A stretch of DNA of 37,293 bases from an uncultured Saprospiraceae bacterium (GTDB lineage: Bacteria; Bacteroidota; Bacteroidia; Chitinophagales; Saprospiraceae), in NCBI GenBank assembly GCA_937967615.1, contig CALCMJ010000160.1:1-37293 (forward strand), read 5' to 3'. The translations under genes were made by a program, and so were the position numbers. Every line of letters begins with the position of its first letter. Within the stretch, counting starts at the first letter, position 1. This document shows, in pieces, positions 25,825 through 34,689 of this stretch. The notes beneath the pieces were generated by a model. It ran no database searches. It saw nothing but the letters and a program-made list of their open reading frames with translations, and was not told the origin of the DNA.

Positions 25825-28800
25825 ATGCAAAGTAGAAATATATACCTATTTATATTTTTGGTTTCTTGTTTTGCATATTGTAAGACAGAAAAGACTGCTC
25901 CTGAAGGAATTACTGGAAATTTTAATGCAGTCCATTCTAATACTTCAGGATTAGACTTTACAAACACGCTTACCCCTAGCCCAGAATTAAATATAATTGA
26001 ATATCTCTATTACTATAATGGTGGAGGCGTAGGTGTAGGCGATATTAACAATGATGGCTTAGAGGATATATATTTAAGTTCTAATCAAGGCCAAGACAAA
26101 TTATTTTTAAATGAAGGCAATCTACGGTTCAAAGACATAACGTATTCAAGTGGTATCCCTACAAGTAACTCTTGGTCTACTGGAGTTTCATTTGATGATA
26201 TAAATGGAGATGGTTTCCTTGACATTTATGTGTGCAAGGTGGATCCAATATCAAAAGAGAAAGTGCACAACCTGCTTCTTATAAATAATCAGGATCTGAG
26301 CTTTACTGAAAAATCTGTTGAATACGGATTAGATTTTTCTGGCTATTCTACACAAGCATGTTTTTTAGATTATGATAGAGATGGTGACTTGGACATGTAC
26401 CTTGCTAACCATTCTATACACTCTGTGCGCAGCTATGGCAAGGCAGATAAACGAAAAGAAAAAGACCCCCTCTCTGGTGATCGATTTTATGAGAACAAAT
26501 TAAAGGATAAAGAAAATAAATTTGTAGATGTAACTGAACAAGTAGGCATCTTTAATAGCCCACTTGGATATGCCCTTAGCGTCATAAGCACTGACCTCAA
26601 TCATGATGGTTATACAGATATTTATGTGGCGAATGATTTTCATGAAAACGATTACATCTACATTAACACAAAAGAAAAATCATTTAAAGAATCCATAGCA
26701 GATAAAATGTGTCATTCATCTAAATTTTCAATGGGTGTAGATGTTTGCGATATGAACTCTGACGGTTTAGTTGATATATTTACAACTGACATGTTGCCTT
26801 ATAGTAAAGAAGTTGCATTGCGTTCAGGGGGAGAAGATACAGATGAAGTTTTTAACATTAGAACAGACTTTGGATTTGAAGATCAGTATGCGAGGAATCA
26901 TTTTCAAATTCAATCTACTAACAATACATTTATTGATATTGCCTTGATGAATAATACCTATGCAACCGATTGGAGCTGGTCCGTCTTGTTACAAGATTTT
27001 GACAATAATAGTTTTAATGACATTTTCATCACAAATGGAATTGTGAAACGACCAAATGATTTAGATTACATAAAATTCCTAAATACTCTCAATATTTCCA
27101 ACTCGAGATTAATAGCACAAACCGAGCTAGATGAAATAATGGAAATGATGCCAGCTGAAAAACTACCGAATATATTATTCAGCCAAGAGCAGGATCTAAA
27201 ATTCACCAAGTTACAAGATTCAAAAATCAGCAAACCTAGCTTTTCTAATGGTGCAGCATATTCTGACTTAGATAATGATGGTGACTTAGACCTCATTGTA
27301 AATAATATAAATGACCCAGTTTCACTATTAGAAAACACAAATAACAATGTAAATAATTATATATCATTTTTATTAAGATCTACTTCAAGGAGCGTGAAAA
27401 ACTCCAAGGTAAGAATTTACTATAACAAAAGGTTTATTGAAAAAGAATACACAACAACTCGTGGATACCAATCTTCTAGCTCACACAATATCCACTTTGG
27501 ACTGGGCATAAATGAAAGAATTGACTCTGTTGTGATAAATTGGTCAAATGGCACAACTCAAAACCTAGGGCCAAGGGAGATTAATAAGAGACATGAAATC
27601 GTATTTGAACATGAGGGATTAAATAATGTGAATCCAAAATCACCTTCCATAGAGTCTAAAGTTACACTACTACCACATACACATATTGAAAATGAGTACT
27701 CAGATTACAATGAAGATAAACTCATTCCTGAATTACTTTCAAGAGAAGGACCAGCTGTAGTATTAGCTGATTTTAATGGTGATGGTTTTGAAGATATTTT
27801 TCTGGGAGGCGCGAGATATCAAGAAGCGCAATTAATGCTAGGCAACTCATCTGGGAAATTTACTAAACGCAGCCTAAAAGATTTTAAACTTGATGCCAAA
27901 TATGAAGATGCAGATGCTGCCTCTTTAGATTTTGATAAAGATGGAGACTTGGATTTATATGTAGTGAGTGGTGGTAATGATTTTAAAGAATTAGATAAAT
28001 CTCTAGAAGACAGACTTTACTTAAATGATGGGAAAGGAAATTTAAAAAGACTTCCACTTTCATTACCGCATACAAATGGAAGTACAGTTACTGTTGCAGA
28101 TTTTGACGGAGATGGCTTCGAAGATATATTTGTTGGTGCTAGATCTATCCCACTGGCGTATGGTTTAACACCTTATAGTTTTATACTTAAAAACAAATCC
28201 GGCTTTGGAGTTGACCTATTACATAAAGAAAGATATGGAATGCTTACAGATAGTCAATGTGCAGATATGGATGGGGACAATGACTTTGACATAATTCTAT
28301 GTGGAGATTGGATGAATATCAAAATATTAAAAAACGATGGTAAAGGAGATTTTACAAATCTTGCCGAAAACTATGAGATAGAAAATAGTTCAGGATTATG
28401 GAATGCTATCTCTGTTGCTGATATAAATAAAGACGGCCGCTTAGATATTATAGGAGCAAATGCAGGAACAAATTTTAAATGGAAAGCATCAAAAGAAACT
28501 CCAGTTCAAATGTACGTATTAGACATGGATGGAAATGGAAAAACTGAACCAGTAATATTTTCGGATTATTTTGGTGAAAATAAACTATATGCATCTTTGG
28601 AAAAACTAAGTAGTCAAATTCCATCGATTAAAAAGCAGTTTTTAAAACATAGTGATTTTTCTAAAATATCAGCTCTCAAAGATTTTGATATTGCAGATGA
28701 AAAAAACATTGTGGAGTTTAAAAAACTAGCTGAATTAAGGTCAATGCTTTTTCTGGCAAATGGCGAAAGCTTTAAAGCGGTAGCTCTACCCTTTCAAGCA

Positions 28801-29076
28801 CAATTGAGTACTATGCAAGATGTAATGATTAATGAAAATGGCGAACTTGTTTTTGTGGGAAATCACCATGAATATTTGACGGAATTGGGCAAGAGCATGT
28901 CAAATTCTGGTGGAGTATTTTCCAACTTTGATACAACAATTTCAAATTACACTCAGTATAAAAGCCTTCATCTAGAACAGGGATTAAACTCCAGAAATTT
29001 ACTGCAAACAGAAAGATCCAATTATCTAGTTGTCCCAAACAACAATATACCTAGAATCATCGAACAGCGGAATTAA
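25825..29076 (+). CDS. FG-GAP/VCBS-ASPIC-VCBS lipoprotein (paralogue 4), degenerate ASPIC domain
   Basis: The 1,083-residue protein has a lipoprotein signal (SCFAYC, Cys19) and starts 3 bases after the preceding stop. The architecture matches the other paralogues: VCBS block (DINNDGLEDIY, DINGDGFLDIY, DYDRDGDLDMY, DLDNDGDLDLI), ASPIC-like region, second VCBS block (DFNGDGFEDIF, DFDKDGDLDLY, DFDGDGFEDIF). In the ASPIC region the usual GxGA is replaced by KNSKV and the usual WPSG by WSNG, so this domain has drifted. The subfamily block reads ATDWSWSVLLQDFDNNSFND. The gene is followed after 76 bases by the GH13 gene. As with its paralogues, binding is more likely than catalysis. Confidence 0.91.
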   Translation: MQSRNIYLFIFLVSCFAYCKTEKTAPEGITGNFNAVHSNTSGLDFTNTLTPSPELNIIEYLYYYNGGGVGVGDINNDGLEDIYLSSNQGQDKLFLNEGNLRFKDITYSSGIPTSNSWSTGVSFDDINGDGFLDIYVCKVDPISKEKVHNLLLINNQDLSFTEKSVEYGLDFSGYSTQACFLDYDRDGDLDMYLANHSIHSVRSYGKADKRKEKDPLSGDRFYENKLKDKENKFVDVTEQVGIFNSPLGYALSVISTDLNHDGYTDIYVANDFHENDYIYINTKEKSFKESIADKMCHSSKFSMGVDVCDMNSDGLVDIFTTDMLPYSKEVALRSGGEDTDEVFNIRTDFGFEDQYARNHFQIQSTNNTFIDIALMNNTYATDWSWSVLLQDFDNNSFNDIFITNGIVKRPNDLDYIKFLNTLNISNSRLIAQTELDEIMEMMPAEKLPNILFSQEQDLKFTKLQDSKISKPSFSNGAAYSDLDNDGDLDLIVNNINDPVSLLENTNNNVNNYISFLLRSTSRSVKNSKVRIYYNKRFIEKEYTTTRGYQSSSSHNIHFGLGINERIDSVVINWSNGTTQNLGPREINKRHEIVFEHEGLNNVNPKSPSIESKVTLLPHTHIENEYSDYNEDKLIPELLSREGPAVVLADFNGDGFEDIFLGGARYQEAQLMLGNSSGKFTKRSLKDFKLDAKYEDADAASLDFDKDGDLDLYVVSGGNDFKELDKSLEDRLYLNDGKGNLKRLPLSLPHTNGSTVTVADFDGDGFEDIFVGARSIPLAYGLTPYSFILKNKSGFGVDLLHKERYGMLTDSQCADMDGDNDFDIILCGDWMNIKILKNDGKGDFTNLAENYEIENSSGLWNAISVADINKDGRLDIIGANAGTNFKWKASKETPVQMYVLDMDGNGKTEPVIFSDYFGENKLYASLEKLSSQIPSIKKQFLKHSDFSKISALKDFDIADEKNIVEFKKLAELRSMLFLANGESFKAVALPFQAQLSTMQDVMINENGELVFVGNHHEYLTELGKSMSNSGGVFSNFDTTISNYTQYKSLHLEQGLNSRNLLQTERSNYLVVPNNNIPRIIEQRN

Positions 29077-29152
29077 TACACTTGGCAAAGGACCTTAAAT
29101 TGAGATAGAAATCCTGCCCTATTCCATCTAAAAAAAGCTATTTTTAATACAC

Positions 29153-30811
29153 ATGGCTATTGACAGAAAATGGTGGAAAGAAGAAGTAATTTATCAAATT
29201 TATCCAAGAAGCTTTAATGACAGTGATGGAGACGGAATAGGTGATATAAAAGGGATAATTGAAAAACTAGATTACATAAAAAACTTAGGTGTAGACATAA
29301 TTTGGCTAAGCCCTATCTATGCTTCTCCAAATGACGATAACGGTTACGATATCAGTGACTACTACAATATCCATCCTGAATTTGGCACGATGGAAGATTT
29401 TGATACTCTCTTAGATGCGATACATGCTAAAGGGCTGCGATTGATAATGGATGTAGTTTTTAACCATTCTTCAGATGAACATGCATGGTTTACAGAATCA
29501 AAGAAATCAATTGACAATCCTTATCGAGACTACTATTTTTGGAAACCTGGAAAAAATGGTGGTCCACCCAATAACTGGCAATCCTTTTTTGGAGGGAGTG
29601 CTTGGGAGCACGATGAGAAATCCAATGAATATTATCTTCATTTATTTACAAAAAAACAACCAGACCTAAACTGGGAAAACCCAAAGGTCAGGGAAGATAT
29701 CTATACTGTTGTAAAATTTTGGTTAGACAAGGGCATTGATGGATTTAGATTGGATGTAATTCCATTGATTTCAAAACGCTTAGATTTTTCAGATACGAAC
29801 TTGCCTGCGTTTAATGATGTCATAGCGCAAGTGTACTCCAATGGTCCACGTGTTCATGAATTTATAAGTGAAATGTACAATTCAGTTTTAAAACACTACG
29901 ACATTATGACGGTTGGTGAGGGTCCTGGCATTTCTACGCAAACTGGACTAGATTATGTAGGCCATGATAGAGAAGAACTGAATATGATTTTTCACCTTGA
30001 TCACATGTTTCTTGGACATGGCCCACGTGGAAAATTTGACCCCGTCCCTTATGACTGGAAGGACATAAAAAAGATATTCAATGACTGGTATAAGACAATG
30101 GGCGATTCAGGTTGGATAAGCATATTTTTAGATAATCATGATTTCCCTAGATTAGTGTCTCGCTTTGGCAATGATAAAGAATACAGAATTGAAAGTGCTA
30201 AGCTTTTAGCAATGCTCATTCTTACCATGCGCGGAACACCCTGTATTTTCCAAGGAACAGAATTAGGCATGTCCAATGTGAAATTTGATTCTATAGAAGA
30301 TTACAAAGATGTAGAAACAATAAATTACTATAAGGAATTTACTGCAACAGGAATGCATCCTGATGAATTTCTAAAAAATGTACACGAGCACGGTAGAGAC
30401 AACGTACGAACACCTATGCATTGGAACAAAGAAAAAAATGCAGGATTCTCTACAGGTAAACCTTGGATCAAATTAAATCCAAACTATAATGAAATCAATG
30501 CTGAAGAAGTCCTAAGTGATCAAAATTCAGTTTACTACTTCTATCGGGACCTCCTCACATTTAGAAAGAGAGAAAAAACCTTAATCTATGGGGAATGGAA
30601 AGTTCTTCCCCAAAACTCAGAGGACTTATATGTATATGAACGTTTTGATTCCAATTATAAAATATTAGTTATTTTAAATCATTCAAATCATAAACACATC
30701 TTTGAAGCAGACCTAAAAAAATATAGTTTGTGTTTTCAAAATTATATTAAAACGGATACAAATGAATTGATGCCCTGGGAATGCAGACTATATAAGGGGA
30801 TGAATGATTAG
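29153..30811 (+). CDS. GH13 alpha-glucosidase (oligo-1,6-glucosidase type), cytoplasmic
   Basis: The 552-residue protein has no signal peptide and the full set of GH13 conserved regions: calcium loop DSDGDGIGD at 23-31, DVVFNH at 100-105, GFRLDVI with nucleophile Asp201, TVGEGPG with acid/base Glu256, and FLDNHD with Asp330. Length and the WWKEEVIYQIYPRSFNDSDG opening match oligo-1,6-glucosidases and alpha-glucosidases. The residue after the nucleophile is Val202. In characterised enzymes Val at this place goes with alpha-1,6 (isomaltose, panose) activity, while Ala or Thr goes with alpha-1,4. It should hydrolyse imported short alpha-glucans in the cytoplasm. The sugar symporter gene follows after 27 bases. 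Confidence 0.95.
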   Translation: MAIDRKWWKEEVIYQIYPRSFNDSDGDGIGDIKGIIEKLDYIKNLGVDIIWLSPIYASPNDDNGYDISDYYNIHPEFGTMEDFDTLLDAIHAKGLRLIMDVVFNHSSDEHAWFTESKKSIDNPYRDYYFWKPGKNGGPPNNWQSFFGGSAWEHDEKSNEYYLHLFTKKQPDLNWENPKVREDIYTVVKFWLDKGIDGFRLDVIPLISKRLDFSDTNLPAFNDVIAQVYSNGPRVHEFISEMYNSVLKHYDIMTVGEGPGISTQTGLDYVGHDREELNMIFHLDHMFLGHGPRGKFDPVPYDWKDIKKIFNDWYKTMGDSGWISIFLDNHDFPRLVSRFGNDKEYRIESAKLLAMLILTMRGTPCIFQGTELGMSNVKFDSIEDYKDVETINYYKEFTATGMHPDEFLKNVHEHGRDNVRTPMHWNKEKNAGFSTGKPWIKLNPNYNEINAEEVLSDQNSVYYFYRDLLTFRKREKTLIYGEWKVLPQNSEDLYVYERFDSNYKILVILNHSNHKHIFEADLKKYSLCFQNYIKTDTNELMPWECRLYKGMND

Positions 30812-30838
30812 AGACAAAACACATAGTAAAAATCAATT

Positions 30839-32419
30839 ATGAATTTTAACCTATCCACCCTAGATTTTAGTATTGTTATTTTTTACTTACTATTTGTTGT
30901 AGCGCTTGGCTTCTATTTCAGTAAAAAGCATCAAAATGCAGAAGACTATTTTCTGGCTGGAAGGAATCTCACCTGGCCTATTATAGGCTTTTCATTATTT
31001 GCGTCAAATATGTCAAGTAATAGCCTAGTAGGTTTGGCAGGAGCTGGATACAAGGATGGCTTTTCTGTATATAGCTATGAATGGGTAGCAGTTCTTGTCT
31101 TAATCATTTTCGCAATTTTCTTTTTACCCTTCTACTTAAAAAACAAAATATTTACGATTCCTGAATATTTAGAAAAACGATTTAATTATGCTGTACGTGC
31201 CTATGCTTCGTTTATCGCAATAGTGTTAAATATTTTAGTTGATATTGCTGCGACACTGTATGCAGGAGGCTTAGTGATTAATTTAATATTTCCTCAATTT
31301 GCTCTTTGGCAAATAATAGTAGGGCTTGCTTTAATTGCTGGCTTATACACTATTACGGGAGGACTTAGTTCTGTAATGTATACGGACGCAATACAAGCGG
31401 TAATACTTATTTTAGGATCCGCATGTATAACCTGGTTTGCGTATCAAAAAATTGGAGGTTGGGATGCCGTTTATGCAATAACGGATGCTGCACATTTTAA
31501 AGTAATGAAACCCATAGACGATCCCAATATGCCCTGGCCCAGCGTCTTCACTGGAGTCCTACTTTTAGGCATGTACTTCTGGGGGACGAATCAATACATA
31601 ACACAAAGAACACTTGCAGCAAAAGATTTAAGACAGGGCCAATGGGGAGCAATGTTTGCAGGGTTTCTAAAACTGTCTATTCTTTTCATCATGATTTTCC
31701 CAGGAGCTTTTGCTCGCGTCATCTATCCGGACATGACAGAAATGGATATGATATATCCTACAATGTTGTTTGATCTTTTACCCTCAGGCCTATTAGGTCT
31801 TGTGTTGGCTGGTCTTATTGCCGCAATGATGTCTAGTTTGGATTCCGGATTAAATTCTGTTTCCACACTTATTACAATGGATTTTATCAAGAAATTAAAA
31901 CCCAATGCGAGTTCTAAGAGCCTCATGAATACAGGAAGAATTGTGACAGGAGTAGTAATGGTAATTGCAATTCTATGGGCACCACAGATAGGTCAATTTG
32001 AAAAACTCTGGGATTATTTACAAAACACGCTGGCATGGTTCTGTCCTCCTATAGTTGCACTCTTTGTAATGGGTCTATTTTTTAAACGCACGAATTCTAC
32101 GGGTGCATTACTGTCCATTGCCGTTGGATTTATGATCACCGCTGGACTCATAGCTTTGAAAGCATCAGGATCTACAATTGTATTAGGTAATTTTCTTTAT
32201 GTAGCTTTCTGGCATTTTATCATTTGTTGCTTTCTCCTATTCTTCGGTTCATTTTTTGGAACCAATAAGTCTGAAGCTGAACTTGCTCAAGTTGTTTGGT
32301 CAAAAGAAGAGTATGCATCAGAAACTGCTGCTCTACGGCTAGAACCTTGGTATACAAATTATAGATATCATGGATTAGCATTAATTGTCTTAGTCATTAT
32401 AATATTGCTATTCTATTGA
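30839..32419 (+). CDS. Sodium/solute symporter, SSS (SLC5/SGLT-like) family
   Basis: The 526-residue protein has about 13-14 hydrophobic helices. Family signatures are FSLFASNMSSNSLVGLAGAG at 51-70, GGLSSVMYTDAIQAVIL at 174-190, WGTNQYITQRTLAAKD at 248-263 (the SGLT NQxxxQR-type motif) and MSSLDSGLNSVST at 331-343, which covers the usual sodium-site serines. It imports a solute with sodium across the inner membrane. The GH13 gene 27 bases upstream points to a glucose-containing mono- or oligosaccharide. It is the last gene of the plus-strand group and is convergent with the next gene, with no clear terminator in the 64 bases between. Confidence 0.93.
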   Translation: MNFNLSTLDFSIVIFYLLFVVALGFYFSKKHQNAEDYFLAGRNLTWPIIGFSLFASNMSSNSLVGLAGAGYKDGFSVYSYEWVAVLVLIIFAIFFLPFYLKNKIFTIPEYLEKRFNYAVRAYASFIAIVLNILVDIAATLYAGGLVINLIFPQFALWQIIVGLALIAGLYTITGGLSSVMYTDAIQAVILILGSACITWFAYQKIGGWDAVYAITDAAHFKVMKPIDDPNMPWPSVFTGVLLLGMYFWGTNQYITQRTLAAKDLRQGQWGAMFAGFLKLSILFIMIFPGAFARVIYPDMTEMDMIYPTMLFDLLPSGLLGLVLAGLIAAMMSSLDSGLNSVSTLITMDFIKKLKPNASSKSLMNTGRIVTGVVMVIAILWAPQIGQFEKLWDYLQNTLAWFCPPIVALFVMGLFFKRTNSTGALLSIAVGFMITAGLIALKASGSTIVLGNFLYVAFWHFIICCFLLFFGSFFGTNKSEAELAQVVWSKEEYASETAALRLEPWYTNYRYHGLALIVLVIIILLFY

Positions 32420-32483
32420 TTGCACATATCGATTATGACATACTGCGTTTATGTGAGGAAACGAATATTCAAATTCTAGTCTT

Positions 32484-33188
32484 CTAAATCTTTTCGTCTA
32501 GAAATTCGTCAATATTAATCTTAGTGGACAATATTGACTGCACTTCTTCAGAACTCATATTTGATTTAATATTATTTGAATAATGCATTTTAATAATCCT
32601 TTTATCAATCTTATTCAAATTACTATTATTCTTAGTGTTATACTTAAATAATACACTACGATCAGAGTCCAAAGTTCCTAGGATTCCCAAAGATTTAAGC
32701 CAGCCAGATTTAATAAGCCACCTTGCCCGTTTCTTTGACTTTACGCGTTTAATATCCACACAGAACCCACTGCTCGTTAGTTGGTTTTTATTATTGTGCT
32801 TTCTACTACTCCAATTATCAAATGTATTCGTTCTTGGAATTAAGTATCCACTTTCTATCATTTTAAGATAAATATCTAAATCCCCGAAAAACATTGTGAT
32901 ATTCGCTTGTTCTTCAGAAGTGACCTCAATAATCTTAATGTTTGTTAAATTCTCTAATTTATTTAAATACTTTCTTAAATCCTTTTTTGACATATATTTC
33001 ATGTCGCCAATAATTGTATATTTTAAAGTATCAATAAGCTCCCACTTTTTAATATTCAATAATTTGCCATTTAAATCTTGGTGGGCAGCCATACTATACT
33101 CCTGAATAAAATTCTTCGCTTTTTTTGATTGTCCAAAGCACCAAAAGCTAGATGAAAGCACTAAAATAATTGTAATAATAATTCTCAT
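32484..33188 (-). CDS. Secreted protein resembling DUF2927, function unknown
   Basis: The 234-residue protein has a signal peptide (residues 1-20, ending CFGQ). The mature part has an alpha/beta pattern: a basic N-terminal helix, IKIIEVTSEEQANITMFFGD at about 84-103, and a C-terminal section with GWLKSLGILGTLDSDRSVLF and KIDKRIIKMHYSNNIKSNMS. This last part resembles the ElxQxLGLxND...SIF...LYxxxIkxGM pattern of the DUF2927 family, a putative protease-like group; I rate this match as tentative. It is monocistronic and convergent with the symporter gene. Lysine content is high and no T9SS sorting domain is present. Confidence 0.7.
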   Translation of the reverse strand: MRIIITIILVLSSSFWCFGQSKKAKNFIQEYSMAAHQDLNGKLLNIKKWELIDTLKYTIIGDMKYMSKKDLRKYLNKLENLTNIKIIEVTSEEQANITMFFGDLDIYLKMIESGYLIPRTNTFDNWSSRKHNNKNQLTSSGFCVDIKRVKSKKRARWLIKSGWLKSLGILGTLDSDRSVLFKYNTKNNSNLNKIDKRIIKMHYSNNIKSNMSSEEVQSILSTKINIDEFLDEKI

Positions 33189-33280
33189 ATGAATGCATAT
33201 TAATGTTCTCCACTAAGATAAAAAGAAATATGCAGCTAATGCTTAACGACGCACAGCAAACAAAACGAATTAAACATATG

Positions 33281-33297
33281 ACATCTTCAGCAGATGT
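33281..33297 (-). terminator. Weak hairpin downstream of the DEAD-box helicase gene
   Basis: ACATCT (33281-33286) pairs with AGATGT (33292-33297) around a 5-base loop. Read on the minus strand it lies 76 bases after the helicase stop, but only scattered T bases follow. It could end the rlmF-helicase transcript; the call is weak. Confidence 0.3.
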
Positions 33298-33372
33298 TTT
33301 ATATATCAATAGCTGTAAGAATTACTGCATTTAGAAAAAACAAGAGAATAATGGATTCCAATTCAGATCCGC

Positions 33373-34680
33373 TTAATCAACATAGCTTATCCTTACCTTT
33401 TTCTTCTTTAATCTGACGTTATTTAATTTATTGATAAGATCATAGGCTTTATCTATAGGTACCGCAACAAAAGCACAATCTTGTTTTAACTCAATTATAC
33501 CCAATTCGTCTTTTTCAAGATCACCTTGCTTAAAAAAGAGCCCTGCAATATCCCCTTTAGAAATTTTATCTTTCCTACCACCACTAATAAATAGAGTACC
33601 CCATTTACTGCTTGTGGGAATACTATCCGAATTAACTTTAATGACTTCTGTTTCTTCCATATATTCAGGAAAATCTAATCCTTTATATTTTAGAATATAA
33701 GCTGTCCCATTTTTATGCATCCTTGCCGTTCGCCCATTCCGGTGCGTAAATTCTTCAAGCGAAAACGGAATTTGATAATGGATGATAAAATCAATTTCAG
33801 GTACATCAATTCCTCTAGCTGCTAGGTCTGTGGCTATTAACAAACGATGTGTCCCATTTCTAAATTTAATAAGTGCACGCTCCCTTTCTCTTTGCTCTAA
33901 GCCTCCGTAAAAACATCCATGCCCTATTTTCTTAGACAATAAAAAATCACTGAGATATGCAATGGTGCTTTTTAAATTGCAAAAAATAATTCCTCGGCCC
34001 TCACCAAATTCGCCTAACAAACTTGCAAGTGCACCTAACTTATCCTCCGACTCAGAAATAACAGTTCTAATTGTTAATAGATCTTTTTTATCACTTAAAA
34101 AATCTATAATCTTAGGCCACTGAATATTTATAAACTGAGGCATCATATCCATCTTTGTCGCAGAAGTTAAAACCTTCTTTTTAATACTAGGAAGAGAAGC
34201 AACTATCTCTTTCATCTCTTTTTCAAAACCTACTTCAAGCGATTTATCAAATTCATCAAGAACTAAAGTGGTGATATGTTCAGTTGAAAATGTTTCTCTC
34301 CTCAAATGATCAGCTACTCTTCCTGGAGTTCCAACTAATATTGCAGGAGCATGTTTTAACTCTACTCTATCCTTAGCTCCCGCTCTTCCTCCATACACTG
34401 CATTTACCTTGTGCCCACTTCCCATTTCTCGCACTACCTGCTCTATCTGAATTGCTAATTCCCGCGAAGGCACTAAAATCATGACTTGAATCTTTTCAAG
34501 CTGCGTATCCAGTTTAGAAATCAAGGGAAGTAAAAATGCCAATGTTTTACCTGTCCCAGTTGGTGATAATAGAATAATCTCATCGTTTAATAGTATTGTA
34601 TCGAATGCAACTTTCTGCATTTGATTCAATTGCTCAATGCCTAACTTTTTTAGAATTTCTGATTGATCTTTTCTTGACAT
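33373..34680 (-). CDS. DEAD-box RNA helicase, DbpA-like
   Basis: The 435-residue protein holds both RecA-like domains of superfamily 2 helicases: Walker A SPTGTGKT at 39-46, PSRELA at 71-76, GTPGR at 117-121, LDEFDKS at 141-147 (DEFD replaces DEAD), LTSATK at 171-176, then ATDLAARGID and HRNGRTAR in the second domain. The C-terminal 75 residues (TLFISGGRKDKISKGDIAGL to KKVRISYVD) match the DbpA RNA-binding domain, which in E. coli recognises a hairpin of 23S rRNA during large-subunit assembly. The gene lies 9 bases after rlmF, another 23S rRNA factor, so a ribosome-biogenesis role is consistent. The third motif residue Phe is a notable variant. Confidence 0.9.
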   Translation of the reverse strand: MSRKDQSEILKKLGIEQLNQMQKVAFDTILLNDEIILLSPTGTGKTLAFLLPLISKLDTQLEKIQVMILVPSRELAIQIEQVVREMGSGHKVNAVYGGRAGAKDRVELKHAPAILVGTPGRVADHLRRETFSTEHITTLVLDEFDKSLEVGFEKEMKEIVASLPSIKKKVLTSATKMDMMPQFINIQWPKIIDFLSDKKDLLTIRTVISESEDKLGALASLLGEFGEGRGIIFCNLKSTIAYLSDFLLSKKIGHGCFYGGLEQRERERALIKFRNGTHRLLIATDLAARGIDVPEIDFIIHYQIPFSLEEFTHRNGRTARMHKNGTAYILKYKGLDFPEYMEETEVIKVNSDSIPTSSKWGTLFISGGRKDKISKGDIAGLFFKQGDLEKDELGIIELKQDCAFVAVPIDKAYDLINKLNNVRLKKKKVRISYVD

Positions 34681-34689
34681 ATATGTATC

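Noticed and set aside
18712..29076. Asp-rich DxDxDG loops as EF-hands or dockerin domains
   Set aside because: The loops are followed by Asp-hydrophobic blade strands and recur at FG-GAP/VCBS spacing around an ASPIC domain, without paired EF-hand helices.
29130..29147. A/T-rich near-palindrome before the GH13 gene as a terminator
   Set aside because: The stem would be only A-T pairs around AGCT and has a mismatch next to the centre; it is too weak to call.
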